Origin: Pagrus major
Taxonomy: Eukaryota > Chordata > Actinopteri > Spariformes > Sparidae
Length of the DNA: 64,000 nt
Direction: 5' to 3'
Assembly (NCBI RefSeq): GCF_040436345.1
Contig: NC_133221.1
Location: forward strand, 30,406,589 to 30,470,588
This document shows, in pieces, positions 46,694-58,739 of the stretch. Made by a program: the position numbers and the translations under genes. The notes beneath the pieces were generated by a model. The model did no database searches. It saw only the letters and a list, made by a program, of their open reading frames with translations, and was not told the origin of the DNA. Position 1 is the first letter of the stretch. Every line of letters starts with the position of its first letter.

Positions 46694-49600
46694 ATACTTG
46701 TGATGAATCTCTCCAGAGGACAGACCCTTACATGTCATCGGTCAGAGTATCAGACAGGGACTGAATGCTGTCCTATGTGTCCTGTTGGTAAGATTCAATT
46801 GAATATTGAAGAGATGTTTCACTTTGGTGGTTACATATGGAGTCTTTTGTTATACTGTCAGGTGCCAACAATGCTTACGTGAATGAACCACTTGTGTGCA
46901 GCTGTTCCCAAGTGAAATGTATCAGTGACGGGCCAGCATCTCACTGGAGTTTTATTCCAACAGTACAAGAACAAGCTGAATTTCATATATTTTTTAAAGA
47001 TTTTTAGAAATTAGAATGACACTGTAGTGACTTTGTCTTGCTTAAAACATGCACTTTACTCTCAAGATTATATCTTGACGTGACATTATATGTCATGAAA
47101 ATAAACTGTTGTTTTTCTTTTCAACAGGCAACCGAGTTAAAACAGACTGCACTGAGTACAGAAGTACTTCCTGTCTGCCCTGCACTGAGGGGACCTACAT
47201 GAATCAGCCGACAGGATTAAAACAGTGTTTTCTCTGTACAAACTGTGGTGCAGGTAGATTCCTATTAATATTTCCTAACTGTTAGTAGAAAATGACCAAG
47301 CCTAGATTTAAGGCAGTAATTGAGTCTATTCTCGTTCTGAGAAATGAAGGCAATTCCATGTGAGACATTGCCAAGAAACTGAAGATCTCATACCTCAACA
47401 TATAGACAGCTCGAATGCCAAACGTCTGCACGACTGTAATTGCTGAAAATTGAGGATTCTTTGATGAAAACAAAGTTTAAAGGACAACATTAATATAAAA
47501 ATAATTTCTAACCTTGAGATTTCCTGACTTTACTCATTTGATGGATTAAAGTGTGAGTTTTCAGGAACTCCAAACTCCAATGGTAAAAAGTCAACCTCCA
47601 CCTGTCCTTTTTCCTGCCACAATTAAATCCAAATTCTACTGGGTGGTATGTATGTGTCCATACCAGACAAGTTATTTATGCATATAGCAGATACAAGTGA
47701 CCGAAATGGGTTCCTATATAGGGTGGCAGAGCTCAGCCTTACAGATAGTGGGTGGAGCTTGGACTTCCAGAGGGAGCTCAGTGTAAAGATGCTGCTACTT
47801 TGCCTTGAAAGGAGCCAGTTAGGGGGTTCTGGCAGCTGATCTGGATGCTCCTGGGCGCCTCTCTTTAGAGGTTTTCCGGGCACGACCAACTGAGAGGATA
47901 CCCTGAACTGACTGGAGGATTACATTTTTCATCTGGCCTTTGGCTCCACCTTGGGATCCCCAGCAGGAGCTGGAAAGCGTTGCTGGAGAGAGGGACGTCT
48001 CTGCCACTACAACCCGGCCCCAGACAAGGGAAAGAAAATGAGGCTGTATTCTGGCAACTACAAGCGTGCACTTCTGGTGTCATTGAGTCGACTTTGAATG
48101 TTGTTTTTACAAACCACAATTGACAAATTCCACTTTAAGTACAGACACATGTGTCTCCCTAGTATATTCAACAGAATAGAAAAGCTCTCTGTTGTGGCCA
48201 TTTGTCAAATAATCTAAATCAAACTTTAAATCAAACTTCAAAATAAAAATCAAAGAGCCACTGCTGCACCATGGGGAATGTAATGTACGCAGGCAAAAGA
48301 AGTTCAATGTCCATTCAATGTTCTTTTGGTTTTCATTAATCACTGTCCAAGAAACAAGCAAGCAAACAAAGAGCAAAGGGATCCTGCATGCCCCTCTTGC
48401 TCTAGTAAAAAAAACCATAGGCAGACACAGTTGCATCATGGTCCTACACCTATCCTTCTGCCTGTATAATCTCATATAGTGTTACCCAAATTCCTAAATA
48501 TAACAAAAACAAAACAAAATACTAACTAGACAACTAAACATGCTAAAGAAGGAAATAATTAGACAAAAGAAAATGCTATCAAACTCTAATCTAAACAAAG
48601 CAAACATCTAGAATAATCAAACAAAAAATACTACTTGTTATTAGCAGAAACAATAACCAAAACTAACAACACACAGATAGCTCCAACACTCTCCACAAGT
48701 AACCTCTATGTGTGTTGCAGGTTCTGGTGTGAAAATAAAGACGTCATGTACTCCATCATCAGACACAGTTTGTGAACCACTGGAGGGATTCTTCTGTCTG
48801 GACCCTGCAGAGAACGGCTGTATGGCAGCACAGAAACACACAGGCTGTAAACCAGGACAATACATCCGTCACAACGGTTGGTTTTCTTGTGCTGACTTTA
48901 TACGAGACATATTAAGCTCATTTTCAGGTTCAAAATGTTATTAGTAAGGTCTACTTTAATAGGTTTACATGGTTCAATGTTCGAAAAACACCTGTTTTTT
49001 CTGATAGCGTACATTGCTGCAGCACCTCTATTCACCCACCATCTGAAAATCTTCATAGTACCACAAGTCTCTTTAAGGTGCCCTCCTGAAGAGTCTTTTT
49101 GTAGCCAGGAAATCAGTTTAACCAAGTTCAGCTGCATTTTCGCCATGCATATCACCACAGTAACAGCTTCTGAACCAAAGACCAATCATGATTGAGCAGG
49201 AATCTGATCCGTACTGTGTAAGCCTGGGCCTGCCCAGTGCGCCACTATCTCAGCTTTTCATGGTTTGAACAAGCTAGCTGCTGGGTGCAAATCAAAGTTG
49301 TCAAGCAAATGAATTCCTGCAGTTTTGAGCATTTCTTTTCTTTTTTTGCTTGTGTGCATTCACACCTGTACTTAGCATGGCCACAGGTCATAGTTGCACG
49401 TCTTTGCCACTACAAAATCAAATCTGATAATAGATTTTTAAAAATGTTTTGTTATCTATTCTGTCATTATTTTATTTCCCATTAAAGTACTCAGAAATGG
49501 CCTCTTCTTTCAGATGATGCACTGATACCTAAAGTGTGTGAGTTTTGTGCATGTCACTTGAGCTATGTTGGCATGTGGTTTAATGCTTTTTAGTGACTAA

Positions 49601-50719
49601 ATCATTTGGCATATGATTGTTGTCACAAGCAGCTGTTTGTGCTGTGAAATGATGAAATGTGCACGACTAAATTAGGTGGTACGTGTGTCAGTGTGGTGCT
49701 GTTCACAGTACTATAACCATAGACATGTCACTAAGTTCGGATTGCTTTGCTGTTGTAAATAGAACTTGCGGCCCTAATTTCCTTTCCCCCCGTTGTTGCA
49801 GTCCAATGACAGGAGAGAAACAACCTGCAAGTGATGCAACAGTTAATGAGAGAGAGAGCTGCAAATCATCAACAGATGTTTCTAGACACCTTCCCCGCTG
49901 ATTTTGAGTGTTTTTTTTATTAAACTCTGATTAATAAATGTAAGTGAATCTTACTCTGTTTGTGATGACAGTTTAAGTTTTGTTTAGTTTTGACAGCTAG
50001 TACCCAGGTGTGGTCCACTATGCTCTTGGCACGGTGTGTTTTCAATGTGTCCAGTGACTTTTTCTCTCTGAAACATACAATCTTGTGGAAGAACAAAGTG
50101 TCTGCTTCAAAAATCTCAACAATCAAATCAACCTCTGCAGGAAAGTCAGGGATAAAAACGTGTAAAGACAAGACAAAATAAATATTTTAGAGTGTCTGCT
50201 TCCAAAATCTCAACAATCAAATAGTTGTTTAAATCCACTGAGAGGAAATCAGACAGGTCTGTTGAAATGTACTGATGTCATTTAACACTTTGATCCTTTC
50301 ATAGTATTTATACTCAACTAGTTTCAACAGATATCATTTGTATTTGTACAGGAACAGCTCAAAGAGACACTGAGTGCTCTGACTGCAGTGAAGGACAATA
50401 TTCAGATGGAACATTTACATCCTGTCTACCACACACACAGTAAGTGAAGCTTCACAGCAGACACCTTACAACTTACAACTGCAGTAAATTCATAGTGTCC
50501 TTCAAAATGTCCCTCTTTCATTCCAGATGTGGACCATTAAATCTTCAGTTGATAAAACCAGGAACTGTTTCAACTGATGCTGAATGTGGAGAACAAACAT
50601 CAGCTGTGACAGCAGTTGTGATCGGCAGTGTAGTGACTTTTTTAGTTGTAGCAGTAACTGTATTTGTGGTCTACTGTCTCAGAAAGAAAAAAATATGTTC
50701 ACACGCAGCTGTGATTTGA
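46694..50719 (+). CDS. TNF receptor superfamily member 14-like, gene B (short-tailed)
   Basis: Five plus-strand exons join in phase: 46694-46787, 47128-47253, 48721-48876, 50352-50439 and 50527-50719 (TGA), 218 codons plus stop after an unresolved first exon. Exon order, phases and lengths match gene A; exon 6 is one codon shorter. CRD1 has HRSEYQTGTECCPMC, CRD2 GTYMNQPTGLKQCFLC, followed by CRD3/4, a membrane span (about residues 185-206) and the tail RKKKICSHAAVI. It is a type I receptor of the HVEM/CD40 kind, with no signalling motif in this tail. Exon 3 differs from gene A at 11 of about 42 residues, while exons 2, 4 and 5 are nearly identical. Possible alternative tail exons lie at 51016-51260. 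Confidence 0.85.
47640..48065 (+). mobile_element. LINE C-terminal fragment in gene B intron 3
   Basis: Degenerate words LLCLERSQLGG, then EDYIFHLAFG- and AGKRCWRERDVSATT-like sequence in shifting frames match the same LINE end as 6560-6960. Absent from gene A. Confidence 0.65.
48895..49190. mobile_element. MITE-like repeat after exon 4 (copy B)
   Basis: Same sequence as 26690-26985; inherited through the duplication. Confidence 0.45.
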
Positions 50720-50727
50720 ATTTAGAC

Positions 50728-50760
50728 AATAAAACTTACATGTTTTTGATGAATAATAAA
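50728..50760 (+). promoter_or_regulatory. Polyadenylation signals of gene B
   Basis: AATAAA at 50728 and 50755, as in gene A. Confidence 0.6.
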
Positions 50761-51015
50761 AGTCTTCAAGAAAATAATAATTGTAAATGTTACAATGTTG
50801 TTAATTATGGTGTTTTGTTAATGTTTTATTACAGAAAAAAAAGAAGAAAAAAGAAAAAGAACTACAGAGAATGGAAAACTGGAATGTTTTATACCCTCTT
50901 AACTGTTATCACTAAGTCTATTTCACTGTTTGCACTGAACAGTAGTAAGTAGGAATGATTTGTCTTCTAAATAATGAAATAATGTCACTAATCAAGCAGT
51001 ATTTTTTTAAAAAAG

Positions 51016-51260
51016 GAATGGGAGAAACAGGGAGATTACATGATTGCTGACATCAACACCAGCAGGTGAGACAGCAGTGCATTGAAGTGTTCATTGACTG
51101 AGCACTGAGGTGTGACTGAGCTACATTATATGATGACTTTATAAATGTAGGCTACAACGTGTCTGTTTAAACTAAATATATTTTTCTCCACAGGATGAGA
51201 CAGTTACATAAATGTGCAGATGAAGGATGCAGGGACAGGAGAGGACAGAAATTAAATTAG
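51016..51260 (+). CDS. Possible alternative cytoplasmic-tail exons downstream of gene B
   Basis: Segment 51016-51065 lies between an AAAAAG acceptor and a GTGAGA donor and reads EWEKQGDYMIADINTSR (phase 0 to 2). Segment 51194-51260 follows a CCACAG acceptor and continues in phase as MRQLHKCADEGCRDRRGQKL to a stop. No matching donor after the membrane span of exon 6 was found, and copy A lacks the region. They could be remnants of an ancestral tail or chance. Confidence 0.25.
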
Positions 51261-52163
51261 TCCCAGCTGAACCTGCACTGTGTAACTATCTATCTGCTGT
51301 CAGGACTGACAACAGTGTGAAGTTTGCATTGACCAAGCTTCTGGCTAAGATCTGCTGTTGGAGCTGGTACACAGACTGCTGCAGCTCCCTTGGGATGTCT
51401 CAAAGCAGAGTACTCGTTTCACCATGTTTTACTTTGTGTGATGACAGATGAAGATTATTCTTCCTCTAAGTCCTGGAAATACAACTTGAGCAAGTTAAAG
51501 ACTGTAAGTAGTGTATATACTGATCTTCATTAAGATCACACAGAGCTCAAGGTTGAATCTGAACACCAGACAGACTGAAACTGAAATGGATCTGTCATAA
51601 ATAAGAACAAGTCACTGGAACAGAGGACAGATGCTGTGTCATGAACTTCAACATGATGGGACAAATCTCTGTCTCTCGTCCTTTCTTATGAATGACGGAG
51701 CCTTTTGAAGATGATCCTTTCACACCCAATCACAATACTATCACCTGTTATGTACCTGTTTACCTGTGCAATGTTCCACACAGGTTTGTGGGGGTTTTTT
51801 TGCATTCCAAAATGTGTTGATTAAGGAAATAATTTATTATAAATATGAAATATTTTCTTTGTATTGTTTTCAGTGGAGTTGGTCAAAATGTCAATGTCGG
51901 ATATACAATTATTGGACAGTTTTTACAAGACTGGCACCATTTCTGGTCTGATTGTTTACCTAAGAGATGAGAATATCAAACCTACAGTAAATGTGCTCAG
52001 GACTCACCTCAGACACTCAGCCAGTCCTTCATGCCTGATAGCCTATATTTCAACTAAACATGCTTAAAGGGGCACTATGTAATTTTGGAGAACTCAGACT
52101 TTCCATACTTATAATATTAATGAGGTAATAATACAAACTCATTTTTTCAATAACTGAATAAAG

Positions 52164-52487
52164 CTTAGAGTGATAGTTGGGGTGTTTTGATGTGGGGTTG
52201 TATGAGGTACTTATCCTCATCAGTGTTACCTGCAGTAGATGACTGTCAGCTCTCCCTGTGTGGAGACGCAGTGTGTAACACTGACAGGGAAACAGGGCAT
52301 TGTACTGCTGAACAGCAGCGACAGCAAGATGTATTTTAGCCACCTAAAAAAATATTCGTTTCAGTGTTTGCTATATTTTGAACATTTTGGGCACTTTAGG
52401 TGTACAATGCTGTTGTTCCCTGTCGGTGCTGCCTCATATCTGCCTCATACAACCTCCACATCAAAAGACCTGAACTATCACTGTAAG
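52164..52487. mobile_element. MITE with about 44-bp terminal inverted repeats
   Basis: Left arm 52164-52207 (CTTAGAGTGATAGTTGGGGT...) is inverted at 52443-52487 (...GACCTGAACTATCACTGTAAG) with a few mismatches. No ORF. The left half also ends copy A (30185-30314). Confidence 0.85.
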
Positions 52488-52605
52488 GTCAGTCTATTCA
52501 CTTTATTTAGTCATGAAAATGAAGAGTTTGTTCATTTAGATGGCACAGAAAATGTGCTAAAAAAAAGATGAAAATTGAGATTGAGTGGTTGCTCTGTGGC
52601 TTCAT

Positions 52606-52839
52606 TCTTCAAGTTCTCGGGTTTTCCCTTCCTTCATGACCAAGGACTGAATCATCAACGGCAGAAACACACCGAATAATAGGAACGACACTGAGTCACA
52701 TTTCTGTCCTTCCTGTAAGGGAAGTGGTCACGTGACACCAAAGCATGCGGATGTGCTCTACCAGGGTTGTTGGCATTATGATTTCGCCTCATCGTTTTCA
52801 AAACTTACCTAATGAAACAATGTAATAGCCCGTGTTATA
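52606..52839 (+). promoter_or_regulatory. 5' flank of gene C, duplicated downstream
   Basis: Sequence up to the gene C ATG, with an E-box in GGTCACGTGACACC (about 52,729). It recurs degenerately at 58296-58590. The core promoter was not identified. Confidence 0.45.
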
Positions 52840-55800
52840 ATGCTTTCGACGTTTGTTGTCCTCGGTAAGTAACGCCCACTGTTCACGTCAAGTTACCACG
52901 CAGTAGACAAACATATGCTAACGTTAGCCTAGCTTAAACAGGAGAGCTAACTCGGATATACACTGTTTTTTTTATAGGTTACGTCGCTGCCCTCACGATA
53001 CCAACGCTTTGCTGTCGACCAAAGGAATACACAACACGGGATGGACAATGCTGTCCAAAGTGTCATGAAGGTATAAATGTCCGAAGTCAGCTAAGCTACT
53101 AGAAACTACGGCCTCCATGTTGCTACGCCCTATTTCACAAGCGCCATTTCAGAAAAACATCCTGTGTCTGTCGTTCGATAGGAATGGCACCAATGTTATA
53201 TTTAGACTTTGAGACTAAACCATGTAACCAGGTTGAACACACATTTTTATATGTATTTATTTCATATATAAGTTAAATGCGCCATTAAATTTTAATAATG
53301 AAAAAGAGTGTCTTCCTGTTTAATTTCAAGAAGTTACAATAGCTCGATATTATATATAAAAACAATGTTTTTGCATTTTGTCATTGCCAGAATTTCTTAA
53401 AGTGCTAATTATCACTGATAGAGAGCATGAGTACATTACAGTCTCAATACCTGTGTATGTGTGGAACTGGTGTTTGCATATTTATTGGTGTGTACACATC
53501 ATTTATATCCTACATTCTTTTCAAAAGCTGAAGAGAGTGAAAGTGTCATCTCTCACTTACATTGTAATATTCCTTCCAAGTATATTTACTTATAGGGAAA
53601 TAATGAATTTCATTGAGGTTCATGCAACTATTATACAATAATAATAATACAATTAATTTATAAGTGTCCCACGTCATCTAAGGACACCTCACAAAGCCAG
53701 TTAAAACAGTTACTACATAAGAAGCCAATAGTAATAAAGATACAGATACGGGTATACATAACAGATGAGAACTCAATCATAATACACACAATATTAAGCG
53801 TTAGGAAAAGCCAATCTAAACAGGTGAGTATTCAGTGTTGACTTGTAAGAAGCGACAGACGTTCACTAGAGCAAACCCTGACAGAGAGCATTCATAGGGG
53901 TGTGTCCAGGCACGCTGAGGGCCCTGTCACCCACAGGGCAGAGTCTGGGGTGGGATTAGATAGGCATCAGAGCAACGCAGTGAGCGAGGAGGGGTGTAGG
54001 GATGTAAAAGACTGGACAGATAGGGAGGTGCCAAGCAATTCAGTGATTTCGTAACAAGGAAAAGTACTTCCAACACGATGCAGAATTTAACTGGGAGCCA
54101 GTGCAGTGTTGAGGATAGGTGTGATGTGCTCCCTGGACCAATATGGCAGAGAACTCTTGCAGCTTAATTCTGGACGTATTTTATTCTTTTTAACCCCTGA
54201 GTAGGTAAGCCAAAAAGTCATCACTGCAGTAATCGAGTAGATGTGATAAAGGCTTGGATTAGAGTCTCAGCAACAGATAGGAAAGTCAGAGGTGAAGTCT
54301 GGAGGTGGTATTCAGGGAAAAAAGGACATTTGGGTAATGTTTTTAATGTGTGCGTCACAATAGAGGATGGGATCTTAAAATTTTGACCTCAACAACAGAG
54401 AGTTAAGAACCTTCTTAGTTATCTGTGTTGTTATACAAGCTGTAAATGCAGATGAGAAAATTCTAATGAGGTAAAAGCAATTCAATCAGATTGATTCAGT
54501 TTTGTGGTTTTAAGTCATCAGCAGAGGTAAATATAATATGGCATATTATGAATAGGAATACATTGTACGTTGTGAATCTTGATACTGAAGAATATCTTGA
54601 CACTAATATTGCAGTTAGCAGGATGTCAGTGGATGGATACATTAGGTGGTTCCACCCGGTGACAGCTGGGTTGACTTTGACCTTTTTTTTTTTTTGTATA
54701 ATTCTCGCTAACCAAATAAACAGAGCAATGTTTACAGAACAAATACTAATTGTGTATAATGTTACGATCGGTAGTTCAAGTTTGGTTTATCCAAACAGAA
54801 CCCCGATTTAAGCAAGAGAACACACAGGCTGATTTTTGCAGGTCAAATTGAATCCAGAATCGTAGGTGGATGGATGAGTTTTAAATAAATAGTGGAAAAC
54901 AAAAGAACACATTCTGGCATTTTCTGTTCAAGCTGGTACTGCAGTGATGAAATTACTATTGATATGAGTGGAAATGATATGACGGTTCATTCCTGCTGAA
55001 AAACATCCTAAAGTTGGACCAAATACAATCACAGATTAGTTTTATAGTTACTGTTTGTAGGCACTGGTCTCGTAGATTATTTCCCATCTATTTCTTGGTG
55101 ATTATGTGATGTTGACGGCATGTTTCTGTCTTGAACAGGCACAGTTGTTCGAAAAGACTGTACATTACAGTCAGGCACAGGCTGCAGCCCCTGTGACAAT
55201 GGGACTTACATGAACCTTCCCAACGGGCTGAGTAAATGTTTCCTCTGCACATCCTGTGACCGAGGTATGTCTGGATTGAGTTTACATTTCTGCCATCCAT
55301 TCACACAGTTTTACATGTAAAATAAAATGCACAATTTTATTAGTAAAAGTTCACTCACATTTGCATGCACTCACAAATACACAGGTAATAGTCTTAATAA
55401 GACTACATGTTTGAGGTGAGTAATTTAAAAAAAACACACTGAATACACTAAAAATCCTTTTTCAGTTATGATGATCTGGTAATGGGTCACCTCTCCCACC
55501 TGCCCTCAGGTGCAGGGCATCGGCCTCCATAAAAAAGGAAACAATTTGGATGAGGTATTTTAGGACCTGTGACAGATGAAACTGTTACCTCTAACAAGCA
55601 TGTCAGTTTTGGATTGGTCTGGCACTGCGGCTTTTCTCACTGTGGTATTAATTATTTTTCTCATGATGAAAAAAAATCAAGATCTGGCTATATGCTGACA
55701 CAATAATCTACAGAAAATATGTTCATAGGCTGGGATTTGTGCAAAGGCAACTGTCTTCACACCCAGTTGGTGTTCGTTAAAAATTGTTTTAATACATTGT

Positions 55801-57463
55801 TTTAATCTTTCCTACAGAAGTTCTGTCACACAGGTTCTACTAATGAAAATATTGAGTTGCACTTGACTTGTTTGCTGAAAAGTGACCCCATATGGGAAAT
55901 GGGTTGTTTGTATAGAGCCTCGATTGCCCCTCAGAAATAAATAATTGATTTTCATAACAATTGTGACTGTTTGTTATTCCATTTGCTACAGCATCTAGTA
56001 TTTTTTTCAATTCATATATTGTGCAACAGGAGCTCTTATTGGCCAGCTGCTATGTGTTGAACAACAGTTCAGCCAATAAGAGCTCCTGCTGCATCATTGT
56101 GGGCCAGATTTAATTCAGTTTTTGCTTGCCTGCAGTCAAATAAGTTCACATTTAATTATTTCAAATGTTATTTAAGATGGAATGAAATGTAAAACAAATA
56201 TATATTCAACAATAATATATTGACTGTTTCTGTTTGCTCTTAGGTCACGGTCTGTTTGCCCAAAAGAATTGCACAGCAAAAAGAGACACACATTGTGGTG
56301 TTTTATCTGGGTATTTCTGCACTAGTTGGGCAGATGATGCAGGATGTAGTTTGGCAGAGAAACATACGCGCTGTGACCCTGGTCAGAGGATAAAAGAACC
56401 TGGTAAGAAAAATAAAAGTTAAACCAACCTGATAGTTACATGCAGGCACTACTATTTGATCATATTCAGGAACATACACATTCACATCACTGGCGCTGGA
56501 ATAGGGGGGCAATGAGACTCTTTGTCCCCCCACTTTCTGGTGTTATGGTACACATTAATAAGGGTATTAAGGTCATAGTACATTGGAGATAATGCCTATG
56601 CTTATGGTGTCTCACAATATACCTATCTGCACTTGTGTTACCAGCCGAGCCTCCCCTTTAAGGCATCTTCCATTTGAGTCTGATAAATGATAGATGTTCA
56701 CTGGATGTTGGGTGAGTGTGTATTAATCTCACTTCTGTCTTTTTTTAAAGGTACCAGCAGAACTGACACAGCGTGTGAACCCTGTAAGCCAGGCTATTTT
56801 TCCAAGGATGGTGTGAACTGCACCGCCTGGACCAAGTAAGACATTGTTTGACAGTTTGTTTGTACAAAATGGCCACTTTATTTCTGCTTGGAACAGTGTC
56901 ATTTTAGTCTAATTTTGGATAAACCAAATGTCACAAAGCATAAGTAATTGTGTGTGAGTGAGTCATTTCTCACTTTTATGTGTGCTGACATCTCTAATCC
57001 AGTTTGCCTTTGAAACACAAAAGGAACTGTCTTTATTTCTCTTTTCCAACAGCTGTCCAGACACTCAAGTAAAACTCGAAGGAAGCACGAGCAGCGACGT
57101 TGTCTGTGGATCTGCTTCAAGAAACCATTACTGTTCTGTATTTGTATTGATGTTATTATTATTAACAGTTGTTGCACTAGTGATCACAGGTTAGTGCTAG
57201 TTTTGCATGCCTAATTTACATAAATGTTTTGCAAACTTTTTTTATCTAACATGTGTTTTGCTTTTTTTCAGCCAGGCTAACATCGAAAAAAATAATTAGG
57301 TACATCACATCAATTTTTTTATCATTAATACTGATTTTCTAAGTTCTTCTTGTGCAAACAAAATGTTTCACACAACTGACTGCACCCGTTTGTTTTAATG
57401 TCATATTTATTTCCTCTTCTTTTTCCCAGACCAAAGTCTCCAGTACAGGAAGTAAATGACTAA
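52840..57463 (+). CDS. TNF receptor superfamily member 14/CD40-like, gene C (complete)
   Basis: Eight exons in phase: 52840-52864, 52978-53070, 55139-55264, 56244-56402, 56751-56835, 57053-57189, 57272-57299 and 57430-57463 (TAA), 687 nt, 228 residues. Residues 1-18 are a signal peptide (MLSTFVVLGYVAALTIPT). CRD1 has CCRPKEYTTRDGQCCPKC (20-37). CRD2 has GTYMNLPNGLSKCFLCTSCD, very like mammalian HVEM. Further CRDs run to Cys181. The span is about 191-209 (SVFVLMLLLLTVVALVITA), and the tail of 19 residues ends RPKSPVQEVND. PVQE (222-225) fits the TRAF2/3-binding consensus (P/S/A/T)-x-(Q/E)-E, as in CD40, so signalling to NF-kB is inferred. NGT and two NCT sequons may be glycosylated. It lies about 2.1 kb downstream of gene B on the same strand. 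There is no death domain. TNFRSF14-like versus CD40-like is not settled. Confidence 0.9.
53640..54360. mobile_element. Interspersed repeat in gene C intron 2
   Basis: Contains CACGCTGAGGGCCCTGTCAC, GGGAGCCAGTGCAGTGTTGA and AATTCTGGACGTATTTTATT, phrases of a common fish retroposon 3' region. No ORF. Confidence 0.5.
56022..56093. repeat. Hairpin in gene C intron 3
   Basis: 22-bp arms at 56022-56043 and 56072-56093 (TGCAACAGGAGCTCTTATTG / CAATAAGAGCTCCTGCTGCA), one mismatch, 28-bp loop. Possibly a small MITE. Confidence 0.9.
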
Positions 57464-58164
57464 GTTTGTGTCTTTGTGTCTCGACCAAATTTGATGTCCA
57501 TCCATCCAGCAGATGTCATTAAAAGCCACAGATTTTGCCCATCTGGTGGCGCTATAGGAAGTCTGGACCAAAGTGGTGGGCTAACCATGTATAGGACTGT
57601 GCCACTTGTGTGGATAAATCATGTTCACTGAAGTTCAGTGTTAATTTTATTCACACTGTCTTGTTACTGTGTATACTAATTAAAGCTAATTAAAGTTTAT
57701 GGAATAATTATTACACTATTATACGAGCCTATTACAAGTACGAGGTTTTTGAAAACGCTCGAGAAAAGTTTTGTGAGCCTGTTTTCATAAACATTCAAAC
57801 CAGCAGTGTTACTCACATTCCTGCACTTCTGTATTTGCGCTTATAGTGAAGTGTAATTATAATTCCATAAACACCTTTCAATTGTAAAAATATCAGCTAA
57901 CACAAATGTTAAATCAATATTTCCCCATTGAGTGCTGTGCCTTCATCACATTCCCTGCCCTGGAGCGCAGTGGACAGGGCCGGGCTCTTTGGTAACTAAC
58001 TGATCCAGTAATCATAATCGATGGTACAAATCCAAGATTGAATCAAAAAGCATATTTGCAACCGAATGAAATGTCTTGAGATGGGTTTTTTATTGTATTT
58101 CGTACTTACTATTTTTCTAATATGTGGTTCTGATCATTATTGGTCAAATGTTTTCTACTTATAT

Positions 58165-58300
58165 GTAATACCTCTGGTCTTTTAATAAAACTGTCAGAGT
58201 CTTGTTATCGGAAGGTCGCTGGTTCGATTCCCATAGTCTGCATGTCGAAGTGTGTTTGGGCAAGATACTGAACCCCAAAACTGCTCCTGATGTGTCAAGT
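58165..58300 (+). mobile_element. tRNA-derived SINE-like fragment
   Basis: GGTCGCTGGTTCGATTCCC is a B-box-like word. It is followed by TGGGCAAGATACTGAACCCC, typical of a fish retroposon. No A box or cloverleaf was found. Confidence 0.5.
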
Positions 58301-58590
58301 TCTCGGGTTTTCCTTTCCTTTAAGACCGAAGAATGACTCATCAACAGCAGACACACACCAAATAATACGACCACATCACTTTTCCGTCCTGATTGAAGTG
58401 TCGATGCTTTGAATTGTTAGGTTCCCTTCCTTTAGAAGAAGTGGTCACGTCACACCAAAGCACGTGGATGTGTTGATCTCCATCACTGGCGTTGTTGTTG
58501 CCATGTGTTATATAGCATTATGATTTAGCCTTATCATTTTCAAAACCTGCCTAATGAAACAATGTAATAGCCTGTGTTATAATATTTAAA
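58296..58590 (+). repeat. Second copy of the gene C 5' flank
   Basis: AAGTTCTCGGGTTTTCC, AAGTGGTCACGTCACACCAA, GCATTATGATTTAGCC and AACAATGTAATAGCC match 52606-52840 in order. Similarity stops at TGTTATAAT, just where the gene C ATG would be. Confidence 0.8.
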
Positions 58591-58654
58591 ATATTCCACA
58601 TCATAACTTCCTGCTATTACCTGAGTGACACTCTGAGGTGAAGTACTATCAGTC

Positions 58655-58664
58655 GGAAGTGAAA
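58655..58664 (+). promoter_or_regulatory. ETS/IRF composite element-like site
   Basis: GGAAGTGAAA fits GGAANNGAAA, the PU.1/IRF4-8 composite consensus. A further GGAAGTTTTC lies at 58681. They are 48 bp and 31 bp before the ATG at 58712. Confidence 0.35.
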
Positions 58665-58711
58665 TTAGTCTGTGGAAACAGGAAGTTTTCTTTTAATGTA
58701 AAACTGAATTC

Positions 58712-58737
58712 ATGGCACGTGTACTTTTTGCTTTTTG
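58712..58737 (+). CDS. Exon-like signal-peptide start of a possible fourth TNFR gene
   Basis: ATG opens MARVLFAF and meets a TG|GTGAGT donor (phase 2). The start resembles the MARVLH candidates of genes A and B. No CRD exon follows inside the window, so this is either a relic or chance. Confidence 0.25.
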
Positions 58738-58739
58738 GT

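Larger units (their letters stand above)
37909..52285 (+). repeat. Tandem segmental duplication, copy B
   Basis: Collinear with copy A (see 16,779-30,314). Private insertions include the 38.3-39.5 kb segment, the MITE at 41,439, the 21-bp repeat at 43,030, the expanded 37-bp array at 44,120 and a LINE piece at 47,640. The copy holds TNFR gene B. Confidence 0.85.

Noticed and set aside
58195-58270. Possible tRNA gene
   Set aside because: Only a B-box-like word is present; no A box, acceptor stem or anticodon arm could be folded. The flanks match a fish retroposon.
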